Origin: Acidobacteriota bacterium | GTDB lineage: Bacteria > Acidobacteriota > Terriglobia > Terriglobales > Acidobacteriaceae | DNA length: 13,757 nucleotides | Assembly: GCA_021801945.1 (NCBI GenBank) | Contig: JAKABE010000042.1 | Coordinates: 1-13,757 of the forward strand | Reading direction: 5' to 3' | Shown: positions 1 to 10,098 of the stretch, one piece after another | How positions within the stretch are numbered: the stretch's first letter is position 1 | Layout of the letters: each line of letters starts with the position of its first letter | Translations under genes and position numbers: made by a program | Notes under the pieces: model-generated | Told to the model about the DNA's origin: nothing | The model's input: only the letters and a program-made list of their open reading frames with translations | The model's database searches: none

Positions 1-1823
1 GCACGGCGCGCAAACTTGGCTGCGCTATTCTCACGCGAACCATGGAGCGCCGGCATCAACTCGGTCTCGACTCCTATGATCGCCTGTTTCCGAACCAGGA
101 CACGATGCCCAAAGGTGGATTCGGAAACCTGATCGCTCTGCCGCTGCAATTTGCGCCGCGCAAGTGTGGCAACAGTGTCTTTATCGATGCCGAGCTTCGC
201 CCGCACCCTGACCAGTGGGAGCTTCTTTCCACTGTTCAGCGGATATCAGCAGAGGCTGCGGAGGGAATTATTGTCGAAGCCCAACGCAAGGGAGATCTGA
301 TCGGGGTCCGCATCAGCGTTGCCGACGACGAAGATGGGCAAGATCCCTGGATCCTGCCACCATCGCGACGGCGCATAGAACGGCCGATTGAAGGGCCGTT
401 GCCGGCAACAGTTGCAATCGTCCGCGCAAATCTTCTTTATGTGGAGAAGCAAGGCCTGCCGCCCGCCATGCTGAACCAGTTCCTCAGGTTGGCAGCATTT
501 CAGAATCCAGAGTTCTACAAGACGCAGGCGATGCGGCTTCCGACCTACGCAAAACCGCGCGTGATCGCATGTGGTCAGGATCTTCCCAGGCACGTTACCG
601 TTCCTCGGGGTTGTCTGACAGACGTCATGACCCTTTTGCAGACGCACCACATTCGGCCTGTAGTTCAGGATGAGCGGTTCCGCGGCGTGCCGATCGAAGT
701 GAATTTCAATGGTCAGCTTCGGCCGGTCCAGGAGGAGGCCGCTTGCCAGATCGTCGAACACGACGAGGGTATCCTCTCAGCACCGACTGCCTTCGGAAAA
801 ACTGCCGTGGCAGCCTGGCTCATCGCTAAGCGCAGGGTCAACACACTGATTCTGGTCCATAGGCAGCAGTTGCTCGACCAGTGGCAGGAACGGTTAGCCA
901 TGTTCCTGAATATGCCTCCTCCTTCGATTGGACACATAGGCGGCGGTAAAATGCACCGGACAGGATGTATCGATGTCGCCGTCATTCAGAGTCTCTACCA
1001 AAAGGAACCGGTAAAGGACTTCGTTGCCGAATACGGTCAGGTCATCATTGACGAATGCCACCACATCTCCGCTTTCACTTTCGAGCAGGTGATGCGAGAA
1101 GTGAAAGCCAAATATGTCGTCGGTCTAACCGCGACGCCGACGAGGAAGGATGGACACCATCCCATCATTTATATGCAATGTGGCCCAGTTCGATTCAGCA
1201 TGAGCCCCAAAACAATGACTGAGACGAACCCCTTCGAGCATAAGGTCATTCCGCGTCAGACTGGTTTTCAAATGCCTGCCGAAATCGCTGAGGTGACGAT
1301 TCAGGACGTTTATGCCGCGTTGACGCATGATGCTTCGCGCAATGAAATGATCGCCGCCGACATCACACATGCCATTGCGTCCGGCCGTTCGCCCCTTCTT
1401 CTGACCGGCAGAACGGAGCATTTGCAGTATTTCGCGAACCAGCTCCGTGGGATCGCCAAGCACGTCTTTGTTTTGAAGGGCGGCATGGGCACGAAGCAGC
1501 GCCGCGAGACCGCCGCAGCCATGGCGGCTGTACGAGACGATGAATCGCGGCTGATTCTGGCCACAGGAAGCTATATCGGCGAGGGATTTGACGATGCGCG
1601 CCTGGATACGCTGTTTCTGGCCATGCCAATTTCCTGGAAGGGGACCTTGCAGCAGTATGTTGGCCGCCTGCATCGTCTCCACGACAACAAGCGCGTCGTT
1701 CAAGTCTACGATTACGTGGATGATGGTGTCCCCATGCTGGCAAGGATGTTCGAGCGCCGATTGAAGGGGTATAGTGCAATCGGCTACGGCGTCGATCCGG
1801 CAGCACATCCTCTACTCCTGTAA
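1..1823 (+). CDS. TOTE-type primase-helicase (DEAD/DEAH SF2 helicase), 5'-truncated by the window edge
   Basis: The reading frame is open from the first full codon at 3, before the first ATG at 42, and the residues just upstream of that ATG read as a natural continuation, so the true start lies outside the window. The visible N-terminus (motifs SYDRLFPNQDT, KGGFGNLIALPLQ and GNSVF) matches the end of the archaeo-eukaryotic primase-like domain of the family I know as TOTE conflict-system proteins. A linker of about 150 residues leads to an SF2 helicase of XPB/UvrB type. Counting from the ATG at 42, the motifs are Walker A APTAFGKT (247-254), DECH box (337-340), TATPTRKDG (363-371) and the arginine-finger motif QQYVGRLHR (537-545). 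The C-terminus MFERRLKGYSAIGY looks complete. It should be a cytoplasmic ATP-driven nucleic-acid motor with a primase-like module. The helicase call is firm and the TOTE label is from recalled family motifs. The primase active site cannot be inspected here. Confidence 0.85.
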   Translation, partial: TARKLGCAILTRTMERRHQLGLDSYDRLFPNQDTMPKGGFGNLIALPLQFAPRKCGNSVFIDAELRPHPDQWELLSTVQRISAEAAEGIIVEAQRKGDLIGVRISVADDEDGQDPWILPPSRRRIERPIEGPLPATVAIVRANLLYVEKQGLPPAMLNQFLRLAAFQNPEFYKTQAMRLPTYAKPRVIACGQDLPRHVTVPRGCLTDVMTLLQTHHIRPVVQDERFRGVPIEVNFNGQLRPVQEEAACQIVEHDEGILSAPTAFGKTAVAAWLIAKRRVNTLILVHRQQLLDQWQERLAMFLNMPPPSIGHIGGGKMHRTGCIDVAVIQSLYQKEPVKDFVAEYGQVIIDECHHISAFTFEQVMREVKAKYVVGLTATPTRKDGHHPIIYMQCGPVRFSMSPKTMTETNPFEHKVIPRQTGFQMPAEIAEVTIQDVYAALTHDASRNEMIAADITHAIASGRSPLLLTGRTEHLQYFANQLRGIAKHVFVLKGGMGTKQRRETAAAMAAVRDDESRLILATGSYIGEGFDDARLDTLFLAMPISWKGTLQQYVGRLHRLHDNKRVVQVYDYVDDGVPMLARMFERRLKGYSAIGYGVDPAAHPLLL

Positions 1824-1908
1824 GCTTCCATTCGTAGCCCTTTCCCGCTCAAGAGCCATTCGATGCCGGCCGAGTTCTCAATTAAGATGCCATCGGAGAT
1901 GAAATCTG

Positions 1909-2994
1909 ATGCCGCAATCGATTAACCAACGGAAGCTGGAAAGTCGTGTAATCCGGGCGGCTGAAACCGCATTGTCCAAACAACAATATGTGAGTGCAAT
2001 TGATGTCCTTTGCGGCATGGGGCTCTTGCATGCCTCTAATGTCGACCCCTGGAGGAAAGGGCGAGTCGATTTCCTTGAGCGAGTTATCCAGGGGAATCCC
2101 AGCAAAATCTCGTCATCCATGGCGATCTTCCGCCGTTGGGCACTGGAGAAGGGAATCAAGCCCAGCGAAACTGCATACGTGCGCAAAGCCCGAGGCGGAA
2201 CTGTGCTGCTGCAGTTCAGCAAGAGCGGAGACCCAGAGATCGAGAAAAACTATCACACGCACTATGTGTCGCCGCTGCTCACGGACCGTAAGCAGCAGGC
2301 GCTTCAGGAGAAACTGAACCGGGCCCCAGAACCGGTGGTTTACGAGATTCTGGGTACAGCCCAATGTTCGGAATGCGGTGCGGAGATGAAACAGGGGTCG
2401 CTTCTCTTTCAGGAAGCTGAAAACCCTCTCTGCACGGCGTGCGCGGGACTTGGCGATCTGGAATTTCTTGCGGCGGGCAATGTGGCGCTGACGCGGCGCA
2501 CAACCAAGTATAGTGCGCGGACCGCAGTCGTGGTTCGCTTTAGCCGGGCGCGCAAGCGATACGAAAGGCAGGGCATTCTGGTCGACAGTGCGGCGCTGGA
2601 AAAGGCCGAGTTCGAGTGTGTGGAAGATGCAGCGGAACGTGCTGCCGCGCGCCATCGCGATGCTGCTCGGAGACGGGAGCAAGATCGGGATCTCGTTCTC
2701 AAGATGACGAGAAAGATTGGCGCCCTCTTTCCCGGTTGTTCTTCAGAGGAGCTGTCCTCCATTGCCGAACACACGGCAACGAGAGGGAGTGGTCGAGTCG
2801 GCCGAACTGAGGCTGGCCGAAATCTCGATGATCGCGCGCTTACGGCGGCGGTGATAGCTGCCATTCGTCACGGGCACACATCTTACAACCGACTGCTCGC
2901 CCATGGAATGGAGCGTGCCGAAGCCAGGCAGGCAGTGGCTGAGCAGGTCGATCTGGTTCTGGCCGCATGGCGCAAGTCCGATCGGAACGAGTAG
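1909..2994 (+). CDS. DUF2293 domain protein with zinc-ribbon cysteines
   Basis: A 361-residue protein. The ATG at 1909 follows GGAG at 1895-1898 with a 10-nt gap. Residues 1-130 form a folded region rich in Trp/Arg/Phe motifs (DPWRKGRVDFLERV). A CxxC...CxxC pair (C153, C156, C175, C178) resembles a zinc ribbon, then comes a charged Arg/Glu/Ala-rich helix (about 235-265), likely coiled. The C-terminal block from about 270 to 355 (FPGCSSEE, AEHTATRGSGRVGR, then helices ending in AAWRKS) is what I recognise as DUF2293, a domain of unknown function. No signal peptide or membrane segment is visible, so it is probably cytoplasmic and may bind nucleic acid (inference from the Zn ribbon and basic stretches). 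It sits 85 bp after the primase-helicase and 105 bp before the SNF2 gene, all on one strand, so joint transcription is likely. The enzymatic role is unknown. Confidence 0.83.
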   Translation: MPQSINQRKLESRVIRAAETALSKQQYVSAIDVLCGMGLLHASNVDPWRKGRVDFLERVIQGNPSKISSSMAIFRRWALEKGIKPSETAYVRKARGGTVLLQFSKSGDPEIEKNYHTHYVSPLLTDRKQQALQEKLNRAPEPVVYEILGTAQCSECGAEMKQGSLLFQEAENPLCTACAGLGDLEFLAAGNVALTRRTTKYSARTAVVVRFSRARKRYERQGILVDSAALEKAEFECVEDAAERAAARHRDAARRREQDRDLVLKMTRKIGALFPGCSSEELSSIAEHTATRGSGRVGRTEAGRNLDDRALTAAVIAAIRHGHTSYNRLLAHGMERAEARQAVAEQVDLVLAAWRKSDRNE

Positions 2995-3099
2995 AGCGCC
3001 TGCTTGTTTATTCCGCACTCGAGCGTTCCGTCCTGGCGCGTTTTTCCACCGTGCTACTGCGGCTGGCAATGTTTTACGCTCGTCAGAAGGGAATTCTCC

Positions 3100-5532
3100 A
3101 TGCTTATTGAACAGCAGATTGCCGAACGACGGGAAAGAGCTGCGGCCGCCCCGCTCAAAATCTTGAAACGTCCGCCCAGTGGTCCATACGGAGATTACAC
3201 GGTGAAGTCGCCCAGCGGGAAGACATACAGGGTGGCTCTTCGCGGTCCAGGTCTCTTTGAGAATTATTGCTCCTGCCCGGACTTCGCCATCAACACGCTG
3301 GGGACCTGCAAGCATGTCGAGGCGATTCTGCTTCAACTGCGGAAGCGTCATCACCGAGCCCTGGACTCGGCGAAGTACAAACGCACACGCGCCTCCATTT
3401 CGCTGCAATACGGCGACACGATCGAAGTGCGTCTGCGCATGCCTGCGTCGCCGTCGGCCGCGCTGCGCAAGCTGGCAACCGGACATTTCGACTCGAATGG
3501 GTTGCTGCGTCGTGAGCATTACGTCCGGTTCGGAGAGGTGCTGAACGCATTGCGCAAGGCCGATGGCGACGCAGTGGTTTATAGCGATGCCCTGGACTAC
3601 ATCGATCGCGAAAACGAGCTGGCCGAGGGTCTGGATTCTGAAAGCAAATTGCTGGCGCGTCTCAAGCGCGGCCTGGACCCAACCGCCGGCCTTCTGAAAA
3701 CAAAGCTTCTTCCGTACCAGGCGCGGGGCGCCATCTTCGCGGCCTGCCGCGGAAGGGTGGCGCTCGCCGACGATATGGGGCTTGGAAAAACTGTGCAGAC
3801 TCTGGCTGCTACCGAGCTTTTGCACCGGCGCAGGGGGATCGAGAGAGTCCTGGTGATCGCGCCTGCGTCGGTCAAATATCAGTGGAAAACGGAGATTGAG
3901 AAGTTCACGAAGCGGTCGGCCCAGGTGATCGACGGTCTGCTTCCGCGCCGCAAAGCACTGTATGCTGTCCCCGCGTTCTTCAACCTCGCGAGTTATGAGC
4001 TGGTGCTCAAGGATATCCGGTATATGCAGGACTTGCAGCCGGATCTGATCGTTCTAGACGAGGCGCAGCGCATCCGCAACTGGACGACCGCGACGGCGCG
4101 CACCATCAAGCAATTGAAGAGCCGCTATGCTTTTGTTCTAACGGGAACGCCGCTTGAAAACAAGCTGGAAGAGCTCTTTTCGGTCGTCGAGTTTGTCGAC
4201 GGCCGCAGGCTGGGCCCGGCATTTCGTTTCGTGGAAGAGCATCGGGTGGTTGACGAAAAGGGCCGCCTGACCGGCTACCGTGGCCTGGACCGCATCCACG
4301 AGCAGCTTGCCCCGATCCTGCTGCGCCGCACGCGGCAAGAGGTGCTGAAGGAACTGCCTGAGCGGACAGACAAGATCTTCCGCGTGCCGCTGACTACCCA
4401 GCAGGCGGAACCGTACTACGAACAGAGCGATCTGCTTGCCCAACTCATTCGCAAGTTGGAGCGGCAGGGTTGGCTTTCCGAGATCGACCAAAAGCGGATT
4501 CTGTGCTGCATTCAGAACATGCGCATGTTGTGCAACTCAACGTTTCTATTCGACAGGCAGACCCATCACTCTCCCAAACTGAAGGAGTTTCGCGAGATCA
4601 TGACCGACCTCGTGCTGGAGGGTGGTCGCAAGGCAGTCGTGTTCAGCGAATTTGAGCGGATGACCCGTCTGGCGGGCGAGGAATTGCGCAATCTGGGAAT
4701 CGGATTCGTGTCGCTCCACGGCGGTGTTCCTTCGCGGCAGCGCGGCGCCTTGATGGAGAAGTTCCGTACCGACCCGAAGTGCAAGGTATTTCTTTCGACA
4801 GATGCCGGCGGCGTTGGGCTCAATCTGCAAGCCGCTTCGGTGGTCGTGAACTTCGAGCCGCCGTGGAACCCGGCACGTTTGGAGCAGCGCATCGGACGTG
4901 TACATCGGCTGGGCCAGTCTCGCTCAGTGCATGTGATTCACATGCTCACGGAGAAAAGCATCGAAGAGCGCGTGTGGGAGACATTGCGCCTGAAGAAATC
5001 GTTGTTCGCAGGGGTGTTCGATTCGCCCACCGGAGAGGTAAGTTTCGAAAAACTCGGCAAAAAGACGATTCTGCAAACCGTGAAGGAGATCTTCGCCGAG
5101 CAGCCGGATCGGCCAAAACCGATCATTGACCATGTCCCCGCAGGCGCGGTTGCGCTCGCGTCGGGGCAATCCGGGGTTCAAGCACCACAACCCGGCTCGG
5201 CCGGCGCCATGGCGGAACCTGCGGGCGCTCCTCCCGCAACCGGACATCGGCCGGATGGCATTGCGCTTGCAGCGGCGTCGTTCATCGAGGCGGGATTGAA
5301 GCTGATCGAGTCGTTCGCAGGGAACGCGACCAACGGAAAGGCCGGGACCTCTCCGAATCAACTGGATCAGGCTCTCTCCGCGCTGTTCACGCAGGACGCC
5401 TGGACTCACAGGCCGTCGCTGACTATTCCCTTGCCCGAGTCGGTGACCCAGGAACGGCTTGCCGGCGCAATGTCAGCCTTGCTCACTGCATTTGGACAAA
5501 GGGGAACAGCAGCAGGGCGGGAGAGCGAATGA
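3100..5532 (+). CDS. SWIM zinc-finger SNF2-family DEAD/DEAQ helicase
   Basis: An 810-residue protein from the ATG at 3100, preferred because AAGG at 3087-3090 sits 9 nt upstream. An in-frame TTG at 3004 would add 32 residues with no family look. Residues 57-72 carry a SWIM finger, C57-x-C59-x10-C70-x-H72. The SNF2 ATPase follows: DDMGLGKT (224-231), DEAQ box (320-323), TGTP (348-351), LLRRTRQEVLKELP, then the second RecA lobe with FSEFERM, STDAGGVGLNLQAA and QRIGRVHRLGQ (596-606). After about residue 675 comes an Ala/Gly/Pro-rich linker and a short helical tail that I do not recognise. SNF2 proteins of this bacterial type translocate on double-stranded nucleic acid, and SWIM fingers usually contact DNA or protein. 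Its position behind the primase-helicase and the DUF2293 gene suggests a shared DNA-processing or defence task. That link is inference; the helicase assignment is firm. Confidence 0.93.
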   Translation: MLIEQQIAERRERAAAAPLKILKRPPSGPYGDYTVKSPSGKTYRVALRGPGLFENYCSCPDFAINTLGTCKHVEAILLQLRKRHHRALDSAKYKRTRASISLQYGDTIEVRLRMPASPSAALRKLATGHFDSNGLLRREHYVRFGEVLNALRKADGDAVVYSDALDYIDRENELAEGLDSESKLLARLKRGLDPTAGLLKTKLLPYQARGAIFAACRGRVALADDMGLGKTVQTLAATELLHRRRGIERVLVIAPASVKYQWKTEIEKFTKRSAQVIDGLLPRRKALYAVPAFFNLASYELVLKDIRYMQDLQPDLIVLDEAQRIRNWTTATARTIKQLKSRYAFVLTGTPLENKLEELFSVVEFVDGRRLGPAFRFVEEHRVVDEKGRLTGYRGLDRIHEQLAPILLRRTRQEVLKELPERTDKIFRVPLTTQQAEPYYEQSDLLAQLIRKLERQGWLSEIDQKRILCCIQNMRMLCNSTFLFDRQTHHSPKLKEFREIMTDLVLEGGRKAVVFSEFERMTRLAGEELRNLGIGFVSLHGGVPSRQRGALMEKFRTDPKCKVFLSTDAGGVGLNLQAASVVVNFEPPWNPARLEQRIGRVHRLGQSRSVHVIHMLTEKSIEERVWETLRLKKSLFAGVFDSPTGEVSFEKLGKKTILQTVKEIFAEQPDRPKPIIDHVPAGAVALASGQSGVQAPQPGSAGAMAEPAGAPPATGHRPDGIALAAASFIEAGLKLIESFAGNATNGKAGTSPNQLDQALSALFTQDAWTHRPSLTIPLPESVTQERLAGAMSALLTAFGQRGTAAGRESE

Positions 5533-5921
5533 TGACGGTCGTAGGCAGGCATCTCACGAGTGATCACAGCATCGCTGCGATCACTCGCTCTCTTCCAATT
5601 GCATGGCCAGTCTTGTCGATCTCAAGTCTCCAGTTAGTCTCCAGCAAGACAAAACAGCTTCGAACGATTCGCACAAACCCGCATAAATACTGGTGTTTTG
5701 TCGATCTGCGGACGTAATCTTACCTTCTGCATCGGAAAATAGTTCTGCGTGTGCGAGGCGCCCCCTCGACTGCATTCAACTGCGCAAAACGACGTTGGCG
5801 GACGCAGCCGGAGTCACGATCTTTCCGTCCCCTCCGGCCCTCTGCCAACTCCTGGCCGCGCCGCCGTGGTTCGCCAGCTTCCCTGCTGGGTGCCGGCGCG
5901 CGGCCTCGTCCAGCCTGCCGC
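5533..5921. other. Intergenic region, no convincing gene
   Basis: About 390 bp between the ends of the convergent SNF2 and cupin genes. It holds a strong hairpin near its left end (5557-5587) and a weaker inverted repeat, GCCGGAG/CTCCGGC, at 5807-5838 that could help end cupin transcription. Short frames exist on both strands but none has a clear start signal or a recognisable family. It may contain decayed coding sequence. Confidence 0.5.
5557..5587. terminator. Strong hairpin after the SNF2 gene, possible bidirectional terminator
   Basis: The arms CGAGTGATCACAGC (5557-5570) and GCTGCGATCACTCG (5574-5587) pair over 14 bases around a 3-nt loop. There is one A-C mismatch in plus-strand RNA, which becomes a U-G wobble in minus-strand RNA. 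It begins 24 bp after the SNF2 stop codon. The downstream tract (CTCTCTTCC) is only weakly U-rich, so intrinsic termination is plausible but not certain. It could also be an RNA-stabilising stem. Confidence 0.45.
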
Positions 5922-6899
5922 CTATGTGTGGGAACCGGAGGCTGCCGGGGGATGCGGGAAGTGGAAATGCGCGGGATAGCGGTGCTGCTCCATCAGCTTG
6001 CGCTTCGCCGCCATATCGCGCGCGATACCGAAGACCAGGAACTCCAGCGGCTTGCTGCCGGTGTTAACGAAAGATTTGTTCTCTCCCAGATGGATAGGGA
6101 TTGCGTCTCCGGTGTGGATACCCGCGGTCTGCGAGCCAACGGTAACCGTACCGTTGCCGCCCAGCACGTAATAGATCTGGCTCATATCCCCCTGCCGGTT
6201 CTCGCCCACTGAGGTTCCCGGCGGCAGCAACAGGTGATCGACATAGGACCAGGTGGTAAAGAAGGCGTTGGGGCCAAGAACGCGGCGATAGAGAACGGTT
6301 CCCGCCCCCCCATACATGTGGGCGACGGGCCGAAGCTGCGCGCGGTCCAGATGCATGTGGATGAACTGGGGAATGGGGTCGAGATGCTGGTGCGTCAACG
6401 GGTCGTTGAGATTGAAGGTGTCATAGACTCCCTTCATCTCGCTGACGTTGAAATTGAGCCATTGCACGGGCTTGTCGGTGGGGTTGTAGATGCCGTGAGC
6501 GCTGCCGATGCGGTCCGGTGCGCCCGCCGGTCCCTTGAGCAACGACGTGCGTCCATTGATCGTAAACTCGGCTTCGCCGTCGAGGATGACGAACATCTCT
6601 TCGCAATAGTCGTGGAAGTGCTCACCAATACCGCTGTGGGGCAGGAGCACGCCGCGATGGAGAAAGTTCAGATTGGTGCTCAGCGCATTGTTGCCCAAGA
6701 CCATCTCGAAGTTCATGGAACCGGCGCCGTTGTGCACACCTACAAAGTGGTGATACTTCGCCGGGTCGGTATGTCCGATGCGCTGCGCCAGCGGCTCTTC
6801 CGGATTGAATTGTCGTTGAAGTCCGAATTGTTGGGCCGGCGCAGCCGTAACCGCGATCAGTGGCAGCGGCAACGCGAGCATGAGCAGTCGTTTCATCAT
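5922..6899 (-). CDS. Secreted bicupin-domain protein
   Basis: A 325-residue protein. The ATG at 6899 (a second ATG follows directly) is preceded by GGAG at 6912-6909 with a 9-nt gap. Residues 1-22 are a signal peptide: MMKR, a Leu/Ala-rich core and a likely APAQQ cleavage site, so the product should be exported. The first cupin domain has intact metal ligands in [17 protein letters not shown] (H94, H96, E100 or E101) and a second His in SAHGIYN (H135). The second cupin domain (about 210-300, with [15 protein letters not shown] and [13 protein letters not shown]) lacks the HxH pair and is probably structural or binds its ligand differently. The fold suggests a periplasmic metal-dependent enzyme, such as a dioxygenase or isomerase, or a ligand-binding protein. 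The substrate cannot be read from sequence. It stands alone, divergent from metY, with no evident functional link to it. Confidence 0.85.
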   Translation of the reverse strand: MMKRLLMLALPLPLIAVTAAPAQQFGLQRQFNPEEPLAQRIGHTDPAKYHHFVGVHNGAGSMNFEMVLGNNALSTNLNFLHRGVLLPHSGIGEHFHDYCEEMFVILDGEAEFTINGRTSLLKGPAGAPDRIGSAHGIYNPTDKPVQWLNFNVSEMKGVYDTFNLNDPLTHQHLDPIPQFIHMHLDRAQLRPVAHMYGGAGTVLYRRVLGPNAFFTTWSYVDHLLLPPGTSVGENRQGDMSQIYYVLGGNGTVTVGSQTAGIHTGDAIPIHLGENKSFVNTGSKPLEFLVFGIARDMAAKRKLMEQHRYPAHFHFPHPPAASGSHT

Positions 6900-7079
6900 G
6901 GTGGTTTTCTCCAGACAGAATGAGTTAGCCCTATTTCCAGCGAGTACGGCAGAAACTTAGGAATTTGCGTTCCAGCGATTTTGGCCAGTAAAAAGGTTGA
7001 ATTTTCAACTCCGGGAAATAGTTAAACGCTGGCCAGCCTTAAAGATACTCTCTGAAACTCGTGGTGTCCCAGGAATTAT
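6900..7079. promoter_or_regulatory. Divergent regulatory region with palindromes between the cupin gene and metY
   Basis: This is the cupin-proximal part of the 449-bp divergent region. It holds a perfect palindrome, GTTGAA-TT-TTCAAC (6996-7009), after an A-run, and two copies of TGGCCAG (6982-6988 and 7030-7036) placed 48 bp apart on either side of that palindrome. The arrangement resembles operator sites for a dimeric regulator. No regulator gene is adjacent, so the assignment is speculative. Confidence 0.35.
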
Positions 7080-7109
7080 TTGACATAAATGCGGCACGCC
7101 CTTGATACT
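7080..7109 (+). promoter_or_regulatory. Candidate sigma70 promoter for the metY-metX leader
   Basis: A consensus -35 TTGACA (7080-7085) is followed 18 bp later by GATACT (7104-7109), which matches four of six -10 positions. Transcription would start near 7116. That leaves about 35-40 nt before the leader ORF and about 230 nt before metY. Confidence 0.5.
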
Positions 7110-7155
7110 GCCTTCTATGCTGAGCTCAACGAATTCCGGAATTGAGGTCATGGCC

Positions 7156-7194
7156 ATGTGTATGCCAGGCGGACCCGTTCCGTGCGGCTCTTGA
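7156..7194 (+). CDS. Met/Cys-rich leader peptide of the metY attenuator
   Basis: A 12-codon ORF, MCMPGGPVPCGS, ends at TGA 7192-7194. GAGG at 7144-7147 lies 8 nt before the ATG at 7156. An in-frame ATG at 7150 would add Met-Ala but is too close to that site. Two of the first three codons are Met and two of twelve are Cys, a marked enrichment given that the downstream genes make methionine. Codons 6-9 (GGA CCC GTT CCG) are complementary to the left arm of the terminator at 7234-7268. A small hairpin (7183-7202) covers the stop codon. This fits ribosome-mediated attenuation: the rate of translation of Met/Cys codons would decide whether the terminator forms. It is too short to be recognised as a protein family and could be chance. 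Confidence 0.5.
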   Translation: MCMPGGPVPCGS

Positions 7195-7233
7195 GCGGCG
7201 CATGCGTTCCACGCAACCGATCTTGAAGTCAGG

Positions 7234-7268
7234 CGGCCCGGGTCCTCGATGAGGATGCGGGCCGTTTT
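7234..7268 (+). terminator. Intrinsic terminator (attenuator) in the metY leader
   Basis: CGGCCCG (7234-7240) pairs with CGGGCCG (7258-7264). After a single G-G mismatch and a G-U pair the stem continues with TCCTC/GAGGA, closed by a 3-nt loop. TTTT follows directly (7265-7268). It lies 80 bp before the metY ATG and downstream of a candidate promoter, so it would act as a conditional stop. An alternative pairing of 7171-7177 with 7239-7245, extended by 7180-7182 with 7234-7236, would break it. Confidence 0.65.
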
Positions 7269-7327
7269 CCTGTTCTGCGCGGCCTGCAGCCGGCCCGGCG
7301 TCATTTCCCCAACGCGAGAACACATAG

Positions 7328-9852
<2,525 letters not shown>

Positions 9853-9865
9853 CGGAGCGCGTGCC

Positions 9866-9883
9866 CGGCGCAGACCTGCGCCG
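9866..9883 (+). terminator. Possible terminator after metX
   Basis: CGGCGCA and TGCGCCG form a 7-bp GC-rich stem with a 4-nt loop, 13 bp after the metX stop. The following bases (CTCTCTGG) are poor in U, so this is a weak or Rho-assisted terminator at best. Confidence 0.4.
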
Positions 9884-10069
9884 CTCTCTGGCGGCAGACT
9901 CCCCAAAAGCAAAGATGGAACGGGGACGGAAAGGCAGCCCTGGCCAGCAACGCGCTCCTGCCCGGGCACCTTCGTTTTCCGGTAACTGCCCTGCCATTCA
10001 ATGATCGCGAATGCGGTACGCGCCTGACGGCGGCTATCCTGACTTTGCATCTTTCTCATGCTGATCGGC
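9884..10069. other. Intergenic spacer without a gene
   Basis: Between the metX hairpin and the next promoter I find no frame with a convincing start signal or family motif. The short frames on the minus strand here lack a recognisable product. Confidence 0.5.
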
Positions 10070-10098
10070 TTGTCAGGGAGGGCGGGGCTTTCTATAAT
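10070..10098 (+). promoter_or_regulatory. Strong sigma70-type promoter of the secreted TPR-like gene
   Basis: TTGTCA (10070-10075) and a perfect TATAAT (10093-10098) are separated by 17 bp, close to the sigma70 consensus. Transcription would start near 10105, giving a 5' leader of about 130 nt before the ATG at 10237. Confidence 0.75.

Noticed and set aside
2996..3045. GCGCC...GGCGC followed by TTTTT between the DUF2293 and SNF2 genes
   Set aside because: It has only five pairs with a 34-nt loop, too weak to call a terminator.
3004..3099. TTG-started N-terminal extension of the SNF2 helicase
   Set aside because: It has no ribosome-binding site and a non-family-like sequence rich in Cys and Trp. 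The ATG at 3100 has AAGG 9 nt upstream.
2743..3825. 360-codon minus-strand frame across the DUF2293/SNF2 junction
   Set aside because: It spans two well-supported genes and their gap on the opposite strand, and has no recognisable domain.
5564..5700. Minus-strand frame ending in a charged peptide (WRLEIDKTGHAIG) before a stop at 5564
   Set aside because: It might be the tail of a decayed gene, but I find no start signal, no family match and only about 45 codons.
5529..5717. 62-codon plus-strand frame overlapping the SNF2 stop by ATGA
   Set aside because: The overlap looks like translational coupling, but the peptide has no recognisable motif, contains the hairpin and shows no coding character.
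6234..6923. Long open frame on the plus strand opposite the cupin gene
   Set aside because: It is an antisense shadow. The minus-strand frame has a signal peptide, a ribosome-binding site and cupin metal ligands.
7010..7230. SAM or other riboswitch upstream of metY
   Set aside because: I could not match the conserved cores of the SAM-I, SAM-II or SAH classes. The codon-biased leader ORF explains the region better. A covariance-model scan would settle it.
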